DNA of 64,000 nt from an uncultured Agathobacter sp. (GTDB lineage Bacteria; Bacillota; Clostridia; Lachnospirales; Lachnospiraceae): assembly GCA_934365945.1 (NCBI GenBank), contig CAKRNE010000001.1:310001-374000 (forward strand), read 5' to 3'. The notes beneath the pieces are model-generated. The model had not been told where the DNA came from, did not search any database, and saw only the letters and a list, made by a program, of their open reading frames with translations. The translations under genes and the position numbers were made by a program. Of the stretch, positions 1 to 7,932 are shown one piece after another (the stretch's first letter is position 1; each line of letters opens with the position of its first letter).

Positions 1-115
1 TCTTTAAAGAAGTAACAAGTGACTTCTCAGGAGTTGTCTTTGTGATCTCTGAGAAATCTGAACCAGTCATATTTCTTCTGGAAGGTGTATATGGGTTATA
101 TGTCTTAATTCCCAT
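1..115 (-). CDS. rplB: 50S ribosomal protein L2, N-terminal fragment
   Basis: Only the first 38 codons lie in the window; the rest is cut by the left edge. The reading starts [20 protein letters not shown], the usual L2 N-terminus. L2 binds 23S rRNA at the subunit interface near the peptidyl transferase centre. The start ATG follows an AAAGGAG ribosome binding site. It sits downstream of rplW, as in S10 operons generally, but the rplW-rplB gap is 129 bp and holds a hairpin element. The start is supported directly by sequence. Confidence 0.95.
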   Translation of the reverse strand, partial: MGIKTYNPYTPSRRNMTGSDFSEITKTTPEKSLVTSLK

Positions 116-176
116 TTTGTTTCTCCTTTCGATATGTTTTCATTATCGCGTCTTTTCTGACGCATATCATTCTGTG

Positions 177-235
177 GTTCTGTTCGCTAAGCTCAAACTT
201 CGCTTATCAGCTCGTTTTCACCAATCTCACAGAAC
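177..235. repeat. Hairpin element A in the rplW-rplB gap
   Basis: A 59-nt imperfect palindrome lies between rplW and rplB. Read on the minus strand, its ends are GTTCTGT and ACAGAAC, which pair perfectly. Inside are the blocks GAGATT, GTGAAAAC, GCGAAGTTTGA and CTTAGCGAA. A second copy at 42628-42691 has the same plan with GTTCTCT pairing AGAGAAC. It may be a structured mRNA element or a dispersed REP-like repeat; the sequence does not decide between them. Confidence 0.6.
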
Positions 236-244
236 GGCCTCGGT

Positions 245-544
245 CTACAGTCCTGCGAAGATCTCGATATCTTTGCTGTCTGCTGTAAGCTGTACGATAG
301 CCTTCTTTGTCTTAGCAGTCTTTCCTGTTACCATTCCGCGACGCTTGTTCTTGCCTTCGCAGTTCATTGTGTTAACCTTGGCAACCTTTGTTCCTTCGAA
401 CATTCTCTCTACTGCTTCTTTGATCATAGTCTTGTTTGCATCCGGATGAACAAGGAATGTGTATTTCTTCTCAGCCATTGCATTCATACTCTTCTCAGTT
501 ACTACTGGTTTGAGGATTACATCATAGTACTGTACGTTTGCCAT
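245..544 (-). CDS. rplW: 50S ribosomal protein L23
   Basis: This 99-residue protein begins [19 protein letters not shown], the conserved L23 opening with the VTEKS motif. It ends with the loop and strand region [20 protein letters not shown]23 binds domain III of 23S rRNA at the exit tunnel and docks trigger factor and SRP. The start ATG overlaps the rplD stop codon in a TAATG arrangement, so translation is probably coupled. Length is normal for the family. Confidence 0.97.
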   Translation of the reverse strand: MANVQYYDVILKPVVTEKSMNAMAEKKYTFLVHPDANKTMIKEAVERMFEGTKVAKVNTMNCEGKNKRRGMVTGKTAKTKKAIVQLTADSKDIEIFAGL

Positions 545-1164
545 TATGCATATACCTCCTCGATTGTTGCTACAGCAGCCTTTGTAACTACTACTGTGTC
601 ATATTTTAATACATCGAATACGTTAAGCTCATTTGTCTGAGTTGTCTTAACTGTTGGGATGTTTGCTGCAGAAGCGATAACCTTCTCGTCCATATCGTTT
701 AATATAACGAGTGCCTTCTCAACATTGAGGTTCTTTAATACTTCTACGAATTTCTTTGTCTTAATCTCATCAAGCTTAAGCTCATCTACTACAACGAACT
801 TGTTCTCAACAACTCTTGATGTAAGTGCAGACTTAAGAGCTGCTCTCTTCTCTTTCTTGTTGAGCTTGAATGAGTAATCTCTAGGAGTAGGAGCGAATAC
901 AACTCCACCGCCTGTCCACTGTGGAGATCTTGTAGAACCCTGACGTGCATGTCCTGTTCCCTTCTGTCTCCATGGTTTTCTTCCGCCACCGCGAACTTCA
1001 GAACGTGTCTTAGCTTTCTGAGTTCCCTGACGTTTATTTGCAAGCTGCTGAAGAACAGCCATATGAACTAAATGTTCATTAATTTCTACGCCGAAAATGG
1101 AATCATTTAACTCGATCTTGTCGACTTCTTTGCCTTCCATGTTATATACAGCTACGTTAGCCAT
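544..1164 (-). CDS. rplD: 50S ribosomal protein L4
   Basis: This 206-residue L4 protein carries the basic tunnel loop [20 protein letters not shown] near residues 52-71, followed by [17 protein letters not shown]4 lines the peptide exit tunnel with L22. It starts [14 protein letters not shown] with an AGGAGG-like site just upstream, and its stop overlaps the rplW start. In gamma-proteobacteria L4 represses this operon; whether it does so here is unknown, although the operon has a large structured leader. Confidence 0.97.
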   Translation of the reverse strand: MANVAVYNMEGKEVDKIELNDSIFGVEINEHLVHMAVLQQLANKRQGTQKAKTRSEVRGGGRKPWRQKGTGHARQGSTRSPQWTGGGVVFAPTPRDYSFKLNKKEKRAALKSALTSRVVENKFVVVDELKLDEIKTKKFVEVLKNLNVEKALVILNDMDEKVIASAANIPTVKTTQTNELNVFDVLKYDTVVVTKAAVATIEEVYA

Positions 1165-1192
1165 CGTAAAGTTCCTCCTTTCTTACTTTGCA

Positions 1193-1876
1193 CTATTTAC
1201 CAGATTTTGTAGTCTCTTTTACTGTAATGAGAGCTTTCTTAGCTCCTGGAACTGCGCCTTTGATTAACAGTAAGTTCTTGTCTGCGTCAACTCTTACAAC
1301 CTCAAGATTCTGAGTTGTAACCTTTACGCTACCCATGTGTCCAGGCATTCCTTTTCCCTTGAATACCTTACTTGGTGAAGAACAAGCACCGTTAGAACCC
1401 TGATGACGATGGAATTTAGAACCATGAGCCATTGGTCCTCTGTGCTGACCTAATCTCTTGATAGCACCCTGGAAACCTTTACCTTTTGAAATAGCAGTTA
1501 CATCAACCTTGTCACCCTCTGCGAAGATGTCAGCCTTGATCTCATCTGCTAAATTGTACTCATCTGCGTTTTCGAATTTGAACTCGCGAACGAATCTCTT
1601 TCCTGAAACACCTGCTTTTTTGAAGTGTCCCATCTGAGCCTTGTTAACACCATGTCTGTGTGCTACGCTCTTTTTACCGTTGGCATCCTTCTCAACGACT
1701 TTCTCTTTCTTGTCGCCGAAACCAACCTGAACTGCGCTGTAACCGTCATTCTCAACAGTTTTGATCTGTGTTACAACACATGGACCAGCCTCTAATACAG
1801 TTACAGGTACTAATACACCATCTGCATTGAAGATCTGTGTCATACCGATTTTTGTTGCTAAAATCGCTTTCTTCAT
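1193..1876 (-). CDS. rplC: 50S ribosomal protein L3
   Basis: This 227-residue L3 protein starts [17 protein letters not shown] and includes the conserved segment [17 protein letters not shown], whose histidine-rich loop reaches the peptidyl transferase centre. L3 is an early assembly protein on 23S rRNA. AGGAGG precedes the ATG at good spacing. The rplC-rplD gap is 28 bp. It is separated from rpsJ by 178 bp, longer than usual in S10 operons. Confidence 0.97.
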   Translation of the reverse strand: MKKAILATKIGMTQIFNADGVLVPVTVLEAGPCVVTQIKTVENDGYSAVQVGFGDKKEKVVEKDANGKKSVAHRHGVNKAQMGHFKKAGVSGKRFVREFKFENADEYNLADEIKADIFAEGDKVDVTAISKGKGFQGAIKRLGQHRGPMAHGSKFHRHQGSNGACSSPSKVFKGKGMPGHMGSVKVTTQNLEVVRVDADKNLLLIKGAVPGAKKALITVKETTKSGK

Positions 1877-2054
1877 TTCTTTACCTCCTGTTTTCTACAG
1901 CGGAACGCCTCTTGCCTGTCAACCCAGCCCGCGAAGAATTAGCCGGAACAAGTAGCGGAACCGTTCATCCTAGAGCAGCCTACTAGATCGTTATGCTTTC
2001 GCACTGTATCTTCTATATAAACCATTCGGGGATATACTAATTAATTGTTGAAGC
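1877..2054 (-). other. rpsJ-rplC intergenic spacer with hairpin potential
   Basis: No open reading frame or promoter is convincing in this 178-bp spacer. It is richer in G and C than the promoter regions and contains short inverted runs, including CTAG copies around GTAGGCTGCT and two GCGGAAC copies. It could be an mRNA processing or regulatory site between rpsJ and rplC. No terminator-like hairpin followed by a T run is visible, so transcription probably continues through it. Confidence 0.35.
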
Positions 2055-2372
2055 TTATTTCTGCTTCATTTTGATATCAATATAAACACCAGCCGGCATT
2101 TCAATCCTTGATAAAGACTCTGTTGTCTTCTGTGTTGGATTGATGATATCGATAAGTCTCTTATGAGTTCTCTGCTCGAACTGTTCACGAGAATCCTTAT
2201 ACTTGTGAGTAGCTCTAAGAATTGTAACTACTTCCTTCTTTGTTGGAAGAGGTACCGGTCCGCTCACCTGTGATCCATTCTTCTTTACAGTCTCGATGAT
2301 TTTCTTTGCGCTTGAATCTACTAACTCGTGATCATACGCCTTGAGAGTAATTCTCATTACTTGACTTGCCAT
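2055..2372 (-). CDS. rpsJ: 30S ribosomal protein S10
   Basis: This 105-residue S10 starts [19 protein letters not shown] and keeps the conserved block [35 protein letters not shown], including the loop that contacts 16S rRNA. S10 (NusE) also joins the antitermination complex with NusB and NusG. It is the first gene of the S10 operon, behind its own promoter and a roughly 225-nt leader. AGGAGG lies upstream of the ATG. Length is normal. Confidence 0.97.
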   Translation of the reverse strand: MASQVMRITLKAYDHELVDSSAKKIIETVKKNGSQVSGPVPLPTKKEVVTILRATHKYKDSREQFEQRTHKRLIDIINPTQKTTESLSRIEMPAGVYIDIKMKQK

Positions 2373-2410
2373 AAAAAAAGTCGCCTCCTTTTCGCACTTT
2401 TAACTTCAGT

Positions 2411-2514
2411 ACGACAAGCGGTGACTGTACACATCTCCGTGTGTGTCCTGTGGACTTTCACACGTTGTTTCTACATATTGTAGACCATATCTGTTCTGTA
2501 CAGTGACTTGCCGT
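2411..2514 (-). ncRNA. Structured leader RNA of the S10 operon
   Basis: On the minus strand the leader has a long closing stem: ACGGCAAG plus ACTGTACA (2497-2514) pairs with TGTACAGT plus CTTGTCGT (2411-2431) across a small internal loop. Two hairpins lie inside: CTACA-ATA-TGTAG near 2471-2483, and a GTGTG/CACAC stem topped by GTCC-ACA-GGAC near 2441-2465. This makes a three-way junction between the promoter and rpsJ. The fold is read by eye. Ribosomal protein autoregulation is an inference, and the family is not one I can name. Confidence 0.6.
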
Positions 2515-2605
2515 CAGTTTCCTAACTTGACATTCGCTCCGCCGAATTCTCTGTCTCATGGACAGTAACTTCAAACTTCATAGCTATCATGCCACAGCAA
2601 GTGAT

Positions 2606-2634
2606 ATTATACATGACGTTTTCAATAATTGCAA
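2606..2634 (-). promoter_or_regulatory. Promoter of the S10 operon
   Basis: On the minus strand TTGCAA (2629-2634) and TATAAT (2606-2611) are separated by 17 bp. Transcription would start near 2599, leaving a leader of about 225 nt before rpsJ. It is divergent from the promoter at 2682-2710. Confidence 0.8.
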
Positions 2635-2681
2635 TACTTTTTTCAAAAAAAATTTATTTTTTTATTTCGTGTAATATTCCA

Positions 2682-2710
2682 TTGAAAAATTACACTTTTG
2701 CACGTATATT
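2682..2710 (+). promoter_or_regulatory. Promoter of the methyltransferase gene
   Basis: TTGAAA (2682-2687) and TATATT (2705-2710) are 17 bp apart on the plus strand. A start near 2717 gives a leader of about 70 nt before the gene at 2789. It is back to back with the S10 operon promoter, with roughly 50 bp between the two -35 elements. Confidence 0.65.
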
Positions 2711-2788
2711 ATTATAGAAGAAACACGATTAAATGCAAGCAACGTGTAGTTTATTTTTTACACGCAGATAAGAAAGGAATATAAACGT

Positions 2789-3676
2789 ATGTGGTTAGCA
2801 GATAGATGGAAAGATTACGAGGTTATCGACTGCTCATGCGGTGAAAAGCTTGAGCGTTGGTCTAAATATATTTTGCTGCGTCCCGATCCTCAGGTAATTT
2901 GGGACACTCCAAAGACTAATAAGAACTGGAAAAAGCTTAACGGTCACTATCACAGAAGCAAGAAAGGCGGCGGTGAGTGGGAGTTTTTTGATCTGCCACA
3001 GGAGTGGACCATAAACTACTCTCTTCCTATTAATAAGGAGCTCACATTTCACTTAAAACCATTCAGCTTCAAGCATACCGGTCTGTTTCCTGAGCAGGCC
3101 GCCAATTGGGACTGGTTTTCAAAGAAGATTTATGATGCAAAAAAAAGCGGTCGTGATGTAAAGGTATTAAATCTCTTTGCATACACCGGAGGTGCCACTC
3201 TTGCTGCCGCTGCCGCAGGCGCCGCTGTCACACATGTTGACGCTTCAAAGGGCATGGTCACATGGGCTAAGGAAAACGCTGTAAGCAGCGGTCTTGGTAA
3301 CGCACCTATCAGATGGCTTGTGGATGACTGTGTGAAGTTTGTTGAGCGTGAAATCCGCCGTGGCAATCATTACGATGCCATCATAATGGATCCGCCGTCA
3401 TACGGCAGAGGTCCTAAGGGTGAAATTTGGAAAATTGAGGAAAGCGTATATCCGCTTGTGCAGCTTTGTGCAAAGCTCCTTACCGACAAGCCGCTTTTCT
3501 TCCTTATTAATTCCTATACGACTGGCTTGCAGCCTGCAGTGCTCACCTATATGATAAGCACTGCCCTTAAAAAATTTGACGGCAATGTAACTGCAAGCGA
3601 AATCGGTCTTCCGGTTTCTTCAAACGGCCTCGTGCTGCCTTGTGGTGCAAGCGGACGCTTTGAGGGAAGCTGCTAA
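2789..3676 (+). CDS. Class I SAM-dependent methyltransferase (COG1092-like)
   Basis: This 295-residue protein has a Rossmann-fold methyltransferase core. The SAM-binding motif I is LNLFAYTGGATLAAAAAGA near residues 125-143, an acidic ribose-binding position follows in VTHVDASKGM, and the catalytic-type motif is IIMDPPSYGRGPKGE near residues 197-211. The DPPSYGRG form is typical of RlmI/RlmL-related RNA methyltransferases, so the substrate is probably rRNA, but the N-terminal PUA-type domain of RlmI is absent. AGAAAGGA precedes the ATG. It is a single-gene unit between its own promoter and a bidirectional terminator. Confidence 0.8.
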   Translation: MWLADRWKDYEVIDCSCGEKLERWSKYILLRPDPQVIWDTPKTNKNWKKLNGHYHRSKKGGGEWEFFDLPQEWTINYSLPINKELTFHLKPFSFKHTGLFPEQAANWDWFSKKIYDAKKSGRDVKVLNLFAYTGGATLAAAAAGAAVTHVDASKGMVTWAKENAVSSGLGNAPIRWLVDDCVKFVEREIRRGNHYDAIIMDPPSYGRGPKGEIWKIEESVYPLVQLCAKLLTDKPLFFLINSYTTGLQPAVLTYMISTALKKFDGNVTASEIGLPVSSNGLVLPCGASGRFEGSC

Positions 3677-3695
3677 TTAATTCTAAAATAAAATC

Positions 3696-3739
3696 AGCCG
3701 CAGGATTTCATTAAATTCAATGAAATCCTGCGGCTTTTT
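3696..3739. terminator. Bidirectional terminator between methyltransferase and corA
   Basis: A 17-bp perfect stem (3696-3712 with 3719-3735) surrounds a 6-nt loop. T runs follow on the plus strand, and an A-rich flank gives T runs on the minus strand. It lies between two convergent genes and should serve both. Confidence 0.9.
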
Positions 3740-3756
3740 GGTGAACGCGATAAAGA

Positions 3757-4698
3757 TTATAATATTCTCTTTTTCTTCAATAAAATCAGTATCAGCACAC
3801 ATATGATGACCATAATACCTATTATAATTATAAATCCATGTGCGGCCGTCGCAAGCGGTACCCACTTTGAGCTGACATTCATACCATAGATTCCTGAGAT
3901 AACCGTCGGGATAGCCATGATAAGTGTGATGATTGTGAGCGACTTCATGACATTGTTAAGCCTGTTGTCAATGACCGTGCTCATAAGCTCTCTGGTACCA
4001 TTTATGATGTCCCTGTAAATTCCCGTCATCTCAATAGCCTGCTTATTTTCGACAATTACATCTCCGAGAAGCTCCTTGTCCTCCGGATACTGCTCAAGGC
4101 GCTTGTATCTGGTCAGTCTCTCTAACACAACTCCATTGGCACGAAGCGATGTGGCAAAGTATACGAGTGTGGATTCCAGCTCGTGAAGCGCGATCAAATC
4201 GTCCTCCTCTGTATCCTCTCCGACTCTTTCCTCAATCTCTGTACGCATCTTGTCGATGATGCGCAGATCGTTCTGATACAGTACAGATATCCTGTAAAGT
4301 ATCTGGTATACAAAGCGCATCTTTTTCTTGGTGGAAAATTCCTTTACACGGTTATTTAAAAATACCTGAAGCACAGGGGTATCCTCTGTACAGACTGTCA
4401 CTATCTCATCATCTGTGAGTATGATGCCAAGTGGGATTGTGGTATATGACTCCTTGTCATGCCTAGTCTCTATTGAAGGTATATCCACAAGAATCAGTGT
4501 ATATCCATCCTGCAGCTCTATACGGGAGCTCTCCTCCTCATCGAGTGCCGCAAGCACGTCCTCAATATCGACATTCAGCTCATCAGCCACCATCTGTCCC
4601 TCTGCAACAGAAGGATTGACCATCTGTATCCAGGTGCCTCCCTGCAGTGTGTCCAGCTCATGTATTAATTTGTCATCTGTCCTGTAAAACTTGACCAT
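3757..4698 (-). CDS. corA: CorA-family divalent metal ion transporter
   Basis: This 313-residue protein has a long cytoplasmic N-terminal domain and two C-terminal membrane helices. The first helix ends in IYGMNVSS, which contains the diagnostic GMN signature of CorA channels. The second helix is followed by the basic tail LLKKKRIL. CorA proteins are pentameric Mg2+ (sometimes Co2+ or Ni2+) channels of the cytoplasmic membrane. GGGAGG precedes the ATG. A 20-bp near-palindrome lies just upstream. It may also transport another metal; the exact ion cannot be read from sequence. Confidence 0.88.
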   Translation of the reverse strand: MVKFYRTDDKLIHELDTLQGGTWIQMVNPSVAEGQMVADELNVDIEDVLAALDEEESSRIELQDGYTLILVDIPSIETRHDKESYTTIPLGIILTDDEIVTVCTEDTPVLQVFLNNRVKEFSTKKKMRFVYQILYRISVLYQNDLRIIDKMRTEIEERVGEDTEEDDLIALHELESTLVYFATSLRANGVVLERLTRYKRLEQYPEDKELLGDVIVENKQAIEMTGIYRDIINGTRELMSTVIDNRLNNVMKSLTIITLIMAIPTVISGIYGMNVSSKWVPLATAAHGFIIIIGIMVIICVLILILLKKKRIL

Positions 4699-4731
4699 GG
4701 TGCCTCCCTGCGGCTTTTATGACATACTTAA

Positions 4732-4751
4732 TGTCACAAAATATTTTGACA
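4732..4751. promoter_or_regulatory. Palindrome upstream of corA
   Basis: A near-perfect dyad, TGTCAAAATATTTTGTGACA on the minus strand, lies about 35 bp upstream of the corA start, in the 85-bp corA-trpS gap. A further TGTCAT half-site lies between it and the gene. It has no T run, so it looks more like an operator than a terminator. Confidence 0.4.
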
Positions 4752-4783
4752 CTACTAATGCATTGCCTTCGAAATAAAGTATA

Positions 4784-5872
4784 CTACTTCTCAGAATATT
4801 TCTGACTCTGGCTCTTAATAAGCTCTGCATCCTCAAAGTAATTTATCCTCATGGCACGTTTAACCTCTGCCATCGTCTGAGCTGCTGCCTCTCTTGCTGT
4901 CTCGCTGCCTTTCCTTAGTATCTCATATACAGCAGGAATATCCTTCTCATACTCCGCTCTTCTCGCACGGATAGGTGAAAGCTCCTCCTGCATGATATTG
5001 TTGAGGAATTTCTTAATCTTCACATCACCAAGGCCACCCCTTGTATAGTGATCCTTGAGCTCCTGAAGATTAGCATACTCCGGCAGATACTCCTCAAAAT
5101 GCTCAGGCTTTGAGAAAGCCTCAAGATATGTGAATACCGTATTGCCCTCCACATGTCCCGGATCTGAAATCTGGATATGGGTAGGGTCTGTGTACATACT
5201 CATGATTTTCTTCTTGACATCTGCCTCTGTATCAGCCAGATAGATACAGTTGCCCAATGATTTGCTCATCTTCTGTCCACCATCTGTACCCGGAAGTCTG
5301 CAGCATGCCTCATTCTCAGGTAAAAGCACATCCGGTTCAACAAGCACCTCGTCGTAGATAGAATTGAACTTTCTGACAATCTCCCTGGTCTGCTCTATCA
5401 TTGGAAGCTGATCCTCTCCCACCGGAACGGTTGTAGCCTTGAATGCTGTGATGTCTGCTGCCTGACTGATTGGATAATTGAAAAAACCAACCGGTATACT
5501 TGCCTCAAAATTTCTGAGCTTAATCTCATTCTTTACTGTAGGATTTCTCTGAAGTCTCGATACTGTAACGAGATTTGAGTAGAAAAATGTAAGCTCTGTG
5601 AGCTCCGGTATCTGCGACTGCACAAACAGTGTAGACTTGGCCGGGTCGAGTCCTGCTGAGAGATAATCAAGTGCTACCTCTATGATATTCTGTCTGATTT
5701 TCTCAGGGTTGTCAAAATTGTCTGTGAGTGCCTGTGCATCGGCAATCATGATAAATATTTTGTCATACTCTCCTGAATTCTGAAGCTCCACTCTTCTGCG
5801 AAGCGAGCCCACGTAATGGCCTATATGGAGTCTGCCTGTTGGTCTGTCTCCTGTTAAAATAATTTTTTCCAT
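4784..5872 (-). CDS. trpS: Tryptophan--tRNA ligase
   Basis: This 362-residue class I aminoacyl-tRNA synthetase charges tRNA-Trp. The signature HIGHYVGSL is at residues 17-25 within [17 protein letters not shown], and [12 protein letters not shown] follows near residue 203. The segment [12 protein letters not shown] and the bundle region near the C-terminus also fit TrpRS. It starts [13 protein letters not shown]. The 5' region is too short for a T-box, which often controls trpS in Firmicutes; an extended -10 promoter lies about 95 bp upstream. Confidence 0.96.
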   Translation of the reverse strand: MEKIILTGDRPTGRLHIGHYVGSLRRRVELQNSGEYDKIFIMIADAQALTDNFDNPEKIRQNIIEVALDYLSAGLDPAKSTLFVQSQIPELTELTFFYSNLVTVSRLQRNPTVKNEIKLRNFEASIPVGFFNYPISQAADITAFKATTVPVGEDQLPMIEQTREIVRKFNSIYDEVLVEPDVLLPENEACCRLPGTDGGQKMSKSLGNCIYLADTEADVKKKIMSMYTDPTHIQISDPGHVEGNTVFTYLEAFSKPEHFEEYLPEYANLQELKDHYTRGGLGDVKIKKFLNNIMQEELSPIRARRAEYEKDIPAVYEILRKGSETAREAAAQTMAEVKRAMRINYFEDAELIKSQSQKYSEK

Positions 5873-5964
5873 CTCTATTATTCCTCTGCTTTAGTTCTAT
5901 TATTACGATTGCATTGTAGGTTTATTCGCCAAACCGTCTGTCTTAGCAATCGCCAGCTTCTTTT

Positions 5965-5973
5965 ATTATAACA
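5965..5973 (-). promoter_or_regulatory. Extended -10 promoter of trpS
   Basis: The minus strand reads TGTTATAAT, an extended -10, preceded by the palindrome ACACGTCAGTGTGT. No good -35 is present at 17 bp. The expected transcript start is about 85 nt before trpS. Confidence 0.5.
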
Positions 5974-6015
5974 CACTGACGTGTAAAAGCCTAGGAAAAA
6001 GAACTCTCATTTTAA

Positions 6016-6495
6016 TTATTTTATAATATCTGCATACTCTGCCTTTGCCGCCCTGCACAAATCATCCGGTGACAGCGTAATCTGAAGCCCAAGCCTGCCT
6101 CCGCTGACCGTGATTTTGTCCTGCTCCTTAGCTGCCTCATGGATAAATGTAGGATACTGCTTTTTCATGCCGATTGACGTACAGCCGCCTCTTATATAGC
6201 CCGTAACCTTTGTCAAATCCTTGAGATGCAGCATCTCTATAGATTTCTCGCCTGCTGCCTTTGCGGCTTTTTTGAAGTCAATTTCGTCATCTATCGGTAC
6301 TACAAACACATAATATCCACCGCTTTTGCCGACTGTCGTGATAGTCTTGTACATCCCTGCATGGTCAAGACCGAGCTTGTCCGCTATCTGAGCTGCATCA
6401 ACAAAGTCATCGCACTCGTATGTGCGTGCCTCGTATGGAATCTTCATTGTTTCCAGTATTCTTATTGCATTTGTCTTTGCTTCTTTTTTTCCCAT
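6016..6495 (-). CDS. ybaK: Cys-tRNA(Pro)/Cys-tRNA deacylase, YbaK/EbsC family
   Basis: This 159-residue editing protein hydrolyses Cys-tRNA(Pro) mischarged by prolyl-tRNA synthetase. The YbaK fold shows in MYKTITTVGKSGGYYVFVVP and in the motif YIRGGCTSIGMKKQYPTFI, where the GGCTSIG loop is the conserved active-site region. It starts MGKKEAKTNAIRILE. The upstream gene stops 4 bp before this start, so the two may be co-translated, although the upstream gene looks acquired. Confidence 0.92.
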   Translation of the reverse strand: MGKKEAKTNAIRILETMKIPYEARTYECDDFVDAAQIADKLGLDHAGMYKTITTVGKSGGYYVFVVPIDDEIDFKKAAKAAGEKSIEMLHLKDLTKVTGYIRGGCTSIGMKKQYPTFIHEAAKEQDKITVSGGRLGLQITLSPDDLCRAAKAEYADIIK

Positions 6496-6499
6496 TATA

Positions 6500-7540
6500 T
6501 TATCTTTCCTCCAATAAACTTAAGATATAGTCTATATCGTAGTCAGGCGCAGCCTTAAGTACAGCTTCATACACCGGCATTATGTCACTTTCTTCCTGTT
6601 CCAATTCCATGGCAATCACAGGAAAAGTTTTATTATTCTTAATCTTTTTCACAATCTGCGATGCCAACAATCTTCTTTCGCCTTTTGCCATTCCTTTTGC
6701 CATTCCTTTTGCCATTCCTCTCTCAGTCGCACGTTCTTCAATGAGATCACTTATATTACACATTTCGTCTGCCACTCCTTTCAATTCTGTTGTCATCTTC
6801 ATTCCAAAATCATGTTCCAGTTCTTTACTTTTCAATTCACTATCAATATCTGAAAACAGCAATTCCAACATTTCTATAAGCCTATTTTTCGATTTTTTGT
6901 AGGTTTGATTCTTATCTGTTCTTATTTTTATAACAGCTCCATTTATCAGCTCTGTACTCCATACATTAGCCTCACTACCATACAATACTTCCGGCTGCAT
7001 ACCATATTTTACGATAGTTTCTTCGCCCTCTCTCGCATCCATACATATCCATATGCTATAGACATTTTTAAGGTTATCATAATCCGAGTGTATAAATTCA
7101 GTTCCTTTTTGTGATGATACCATCCTGCATATATAGTATATCATCCTATTTATCAACTCATATCCAAGCTTTGAGGCTCTTGTACTTTTTTGCGCTTCAA
7201 TATTTATTATATAGGTTCGTTCCTTGTTATTATAATACAACGGAAACTTGATATCGTAAATAATTTTTCCACTATCAATTTCTATATCTTCATTTGCACA
7301 GGTTCTAACTTTTACCATTAATTGTTCAGGCACACTAAGAGATATCTCCGTTTCTCCTATGCACGGTACTATCTCATTAACCGGAATATCTTTAAACTCA
7401 GCCACTACGACTTTTATTATGTTCGCTAATACTTGTGGATCGGCCAGTATAAGCTTAGCGTAATCATCATATATTGCTTTTTTCTGATTCATACTATCCA
7501 ATGTACTTGAAATATTTGTCTTTACACGTCTGTATATCAT
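6500..7540 (-). CDS. PD-(D/E)XK nuclease family transposase (Rpn-like)
   Basis: This 346-residue protein matches the PD-(D/E)XK 'transposase' family common in Lachnospiraceae. The nuclease core is visible as IIYDIKFPLYY followed by YIINIEAQKS (the E-x-Q position) and a helical part with YYICRMVSSQKG. The C-terminal third is charged and contains three exact GMAK repeats encoded by a 12-bp tandem repeat at 6681-6716. Such proteins promote recombination or are decayed transposases; no terminal inverted repeats are visible. The gene is AT-rich compared with ybaK, consistent with acquisition. Confidence 0.75.
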   Translation of the reverse strand: MIYRRVKTNISSTLDSMNQKKAIYDDYAKLILADPQVLANIIKVVVAEFKDIPVNEIVPCIGETEISLSVPEQLMVKVRTCANEDIEIDSGKIIYDIKFPLYYNNKERTYIINIEAQKSTRASKLGYELINRMIYYICRMVSSQKGTEFIHSDYDNLKNVYSIWICMDAREGEETIVKYGMQPEVLYGSEANVWSTELINGAVIKIRTDKNQTYKKSKNRLIEMLELLFSDIDSELKSKELEHDFGMKMTTELKGVADEMCNISDLIEERATERGMAKGMAKGMAKGERRLLASQIVKKIKNNKTFPVIAMELEQEESDIMPVYEAVLKAAPDYDIDYILSLLEER

Positions 7541-7842
7541 ATCACTTCTCCTTATTCTCTTCTAAGAGTCACCATCCGATTCCCTAAAATATCTGTTCCC
7601 CACAATACAAATATAACTGACGACGCACTCTCATATTTATTAAATTTTACACAATGGGATTACCGGTCGAAATAACCTTTGAAAACCTTTGAGCAAATGG
7701 ATATTGCCCGAATTGTGCAAATCCACATTAACACAATTACTTAATGTTAGCAATAAGGCAATTTTACTATTTTTTCGTATTAAAATTATGTTGAAAAGTC
7801 TATAATTTTCCCATCTTTTAGTCCACAAAAACAAAATCACAC

Positions 7843-7871
7843 TTGCAAGCACCTGCATTATATTGTATATT
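7843..7871 (+). promoter_or_regulatory. Promoter of the diguanylate cyclase gene
   Basis: TTGCAA (7843-7848) and TATATT (7866-7871) are 17 bp apart, giving a leader of about 55 nt. The rest of the 392-bp gap from 7541 to 7932 is AT-rich, and I see no gene or clear repeat in it. Confidence 0.65.
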
Positions 7872-7932
7872 AAAATTATAGAACTAGAGTACTACAAAAA
7901 CAACGACACTTTCCATTAATAAAGGAGATTCT

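Noticed and set aside
5873..6015. A T-box riboswitch before trpS
   Set aside because: The leader is only about 85 nt and shows no T-box sequence or terminator/antiterminator pair.
7640..7858. A 72-codon minus-strand frame in the gap before the diguanylate cyclase
   Set aside because: No ribosome site, atypical composition, and it overlaps the plus-strand promoter region.
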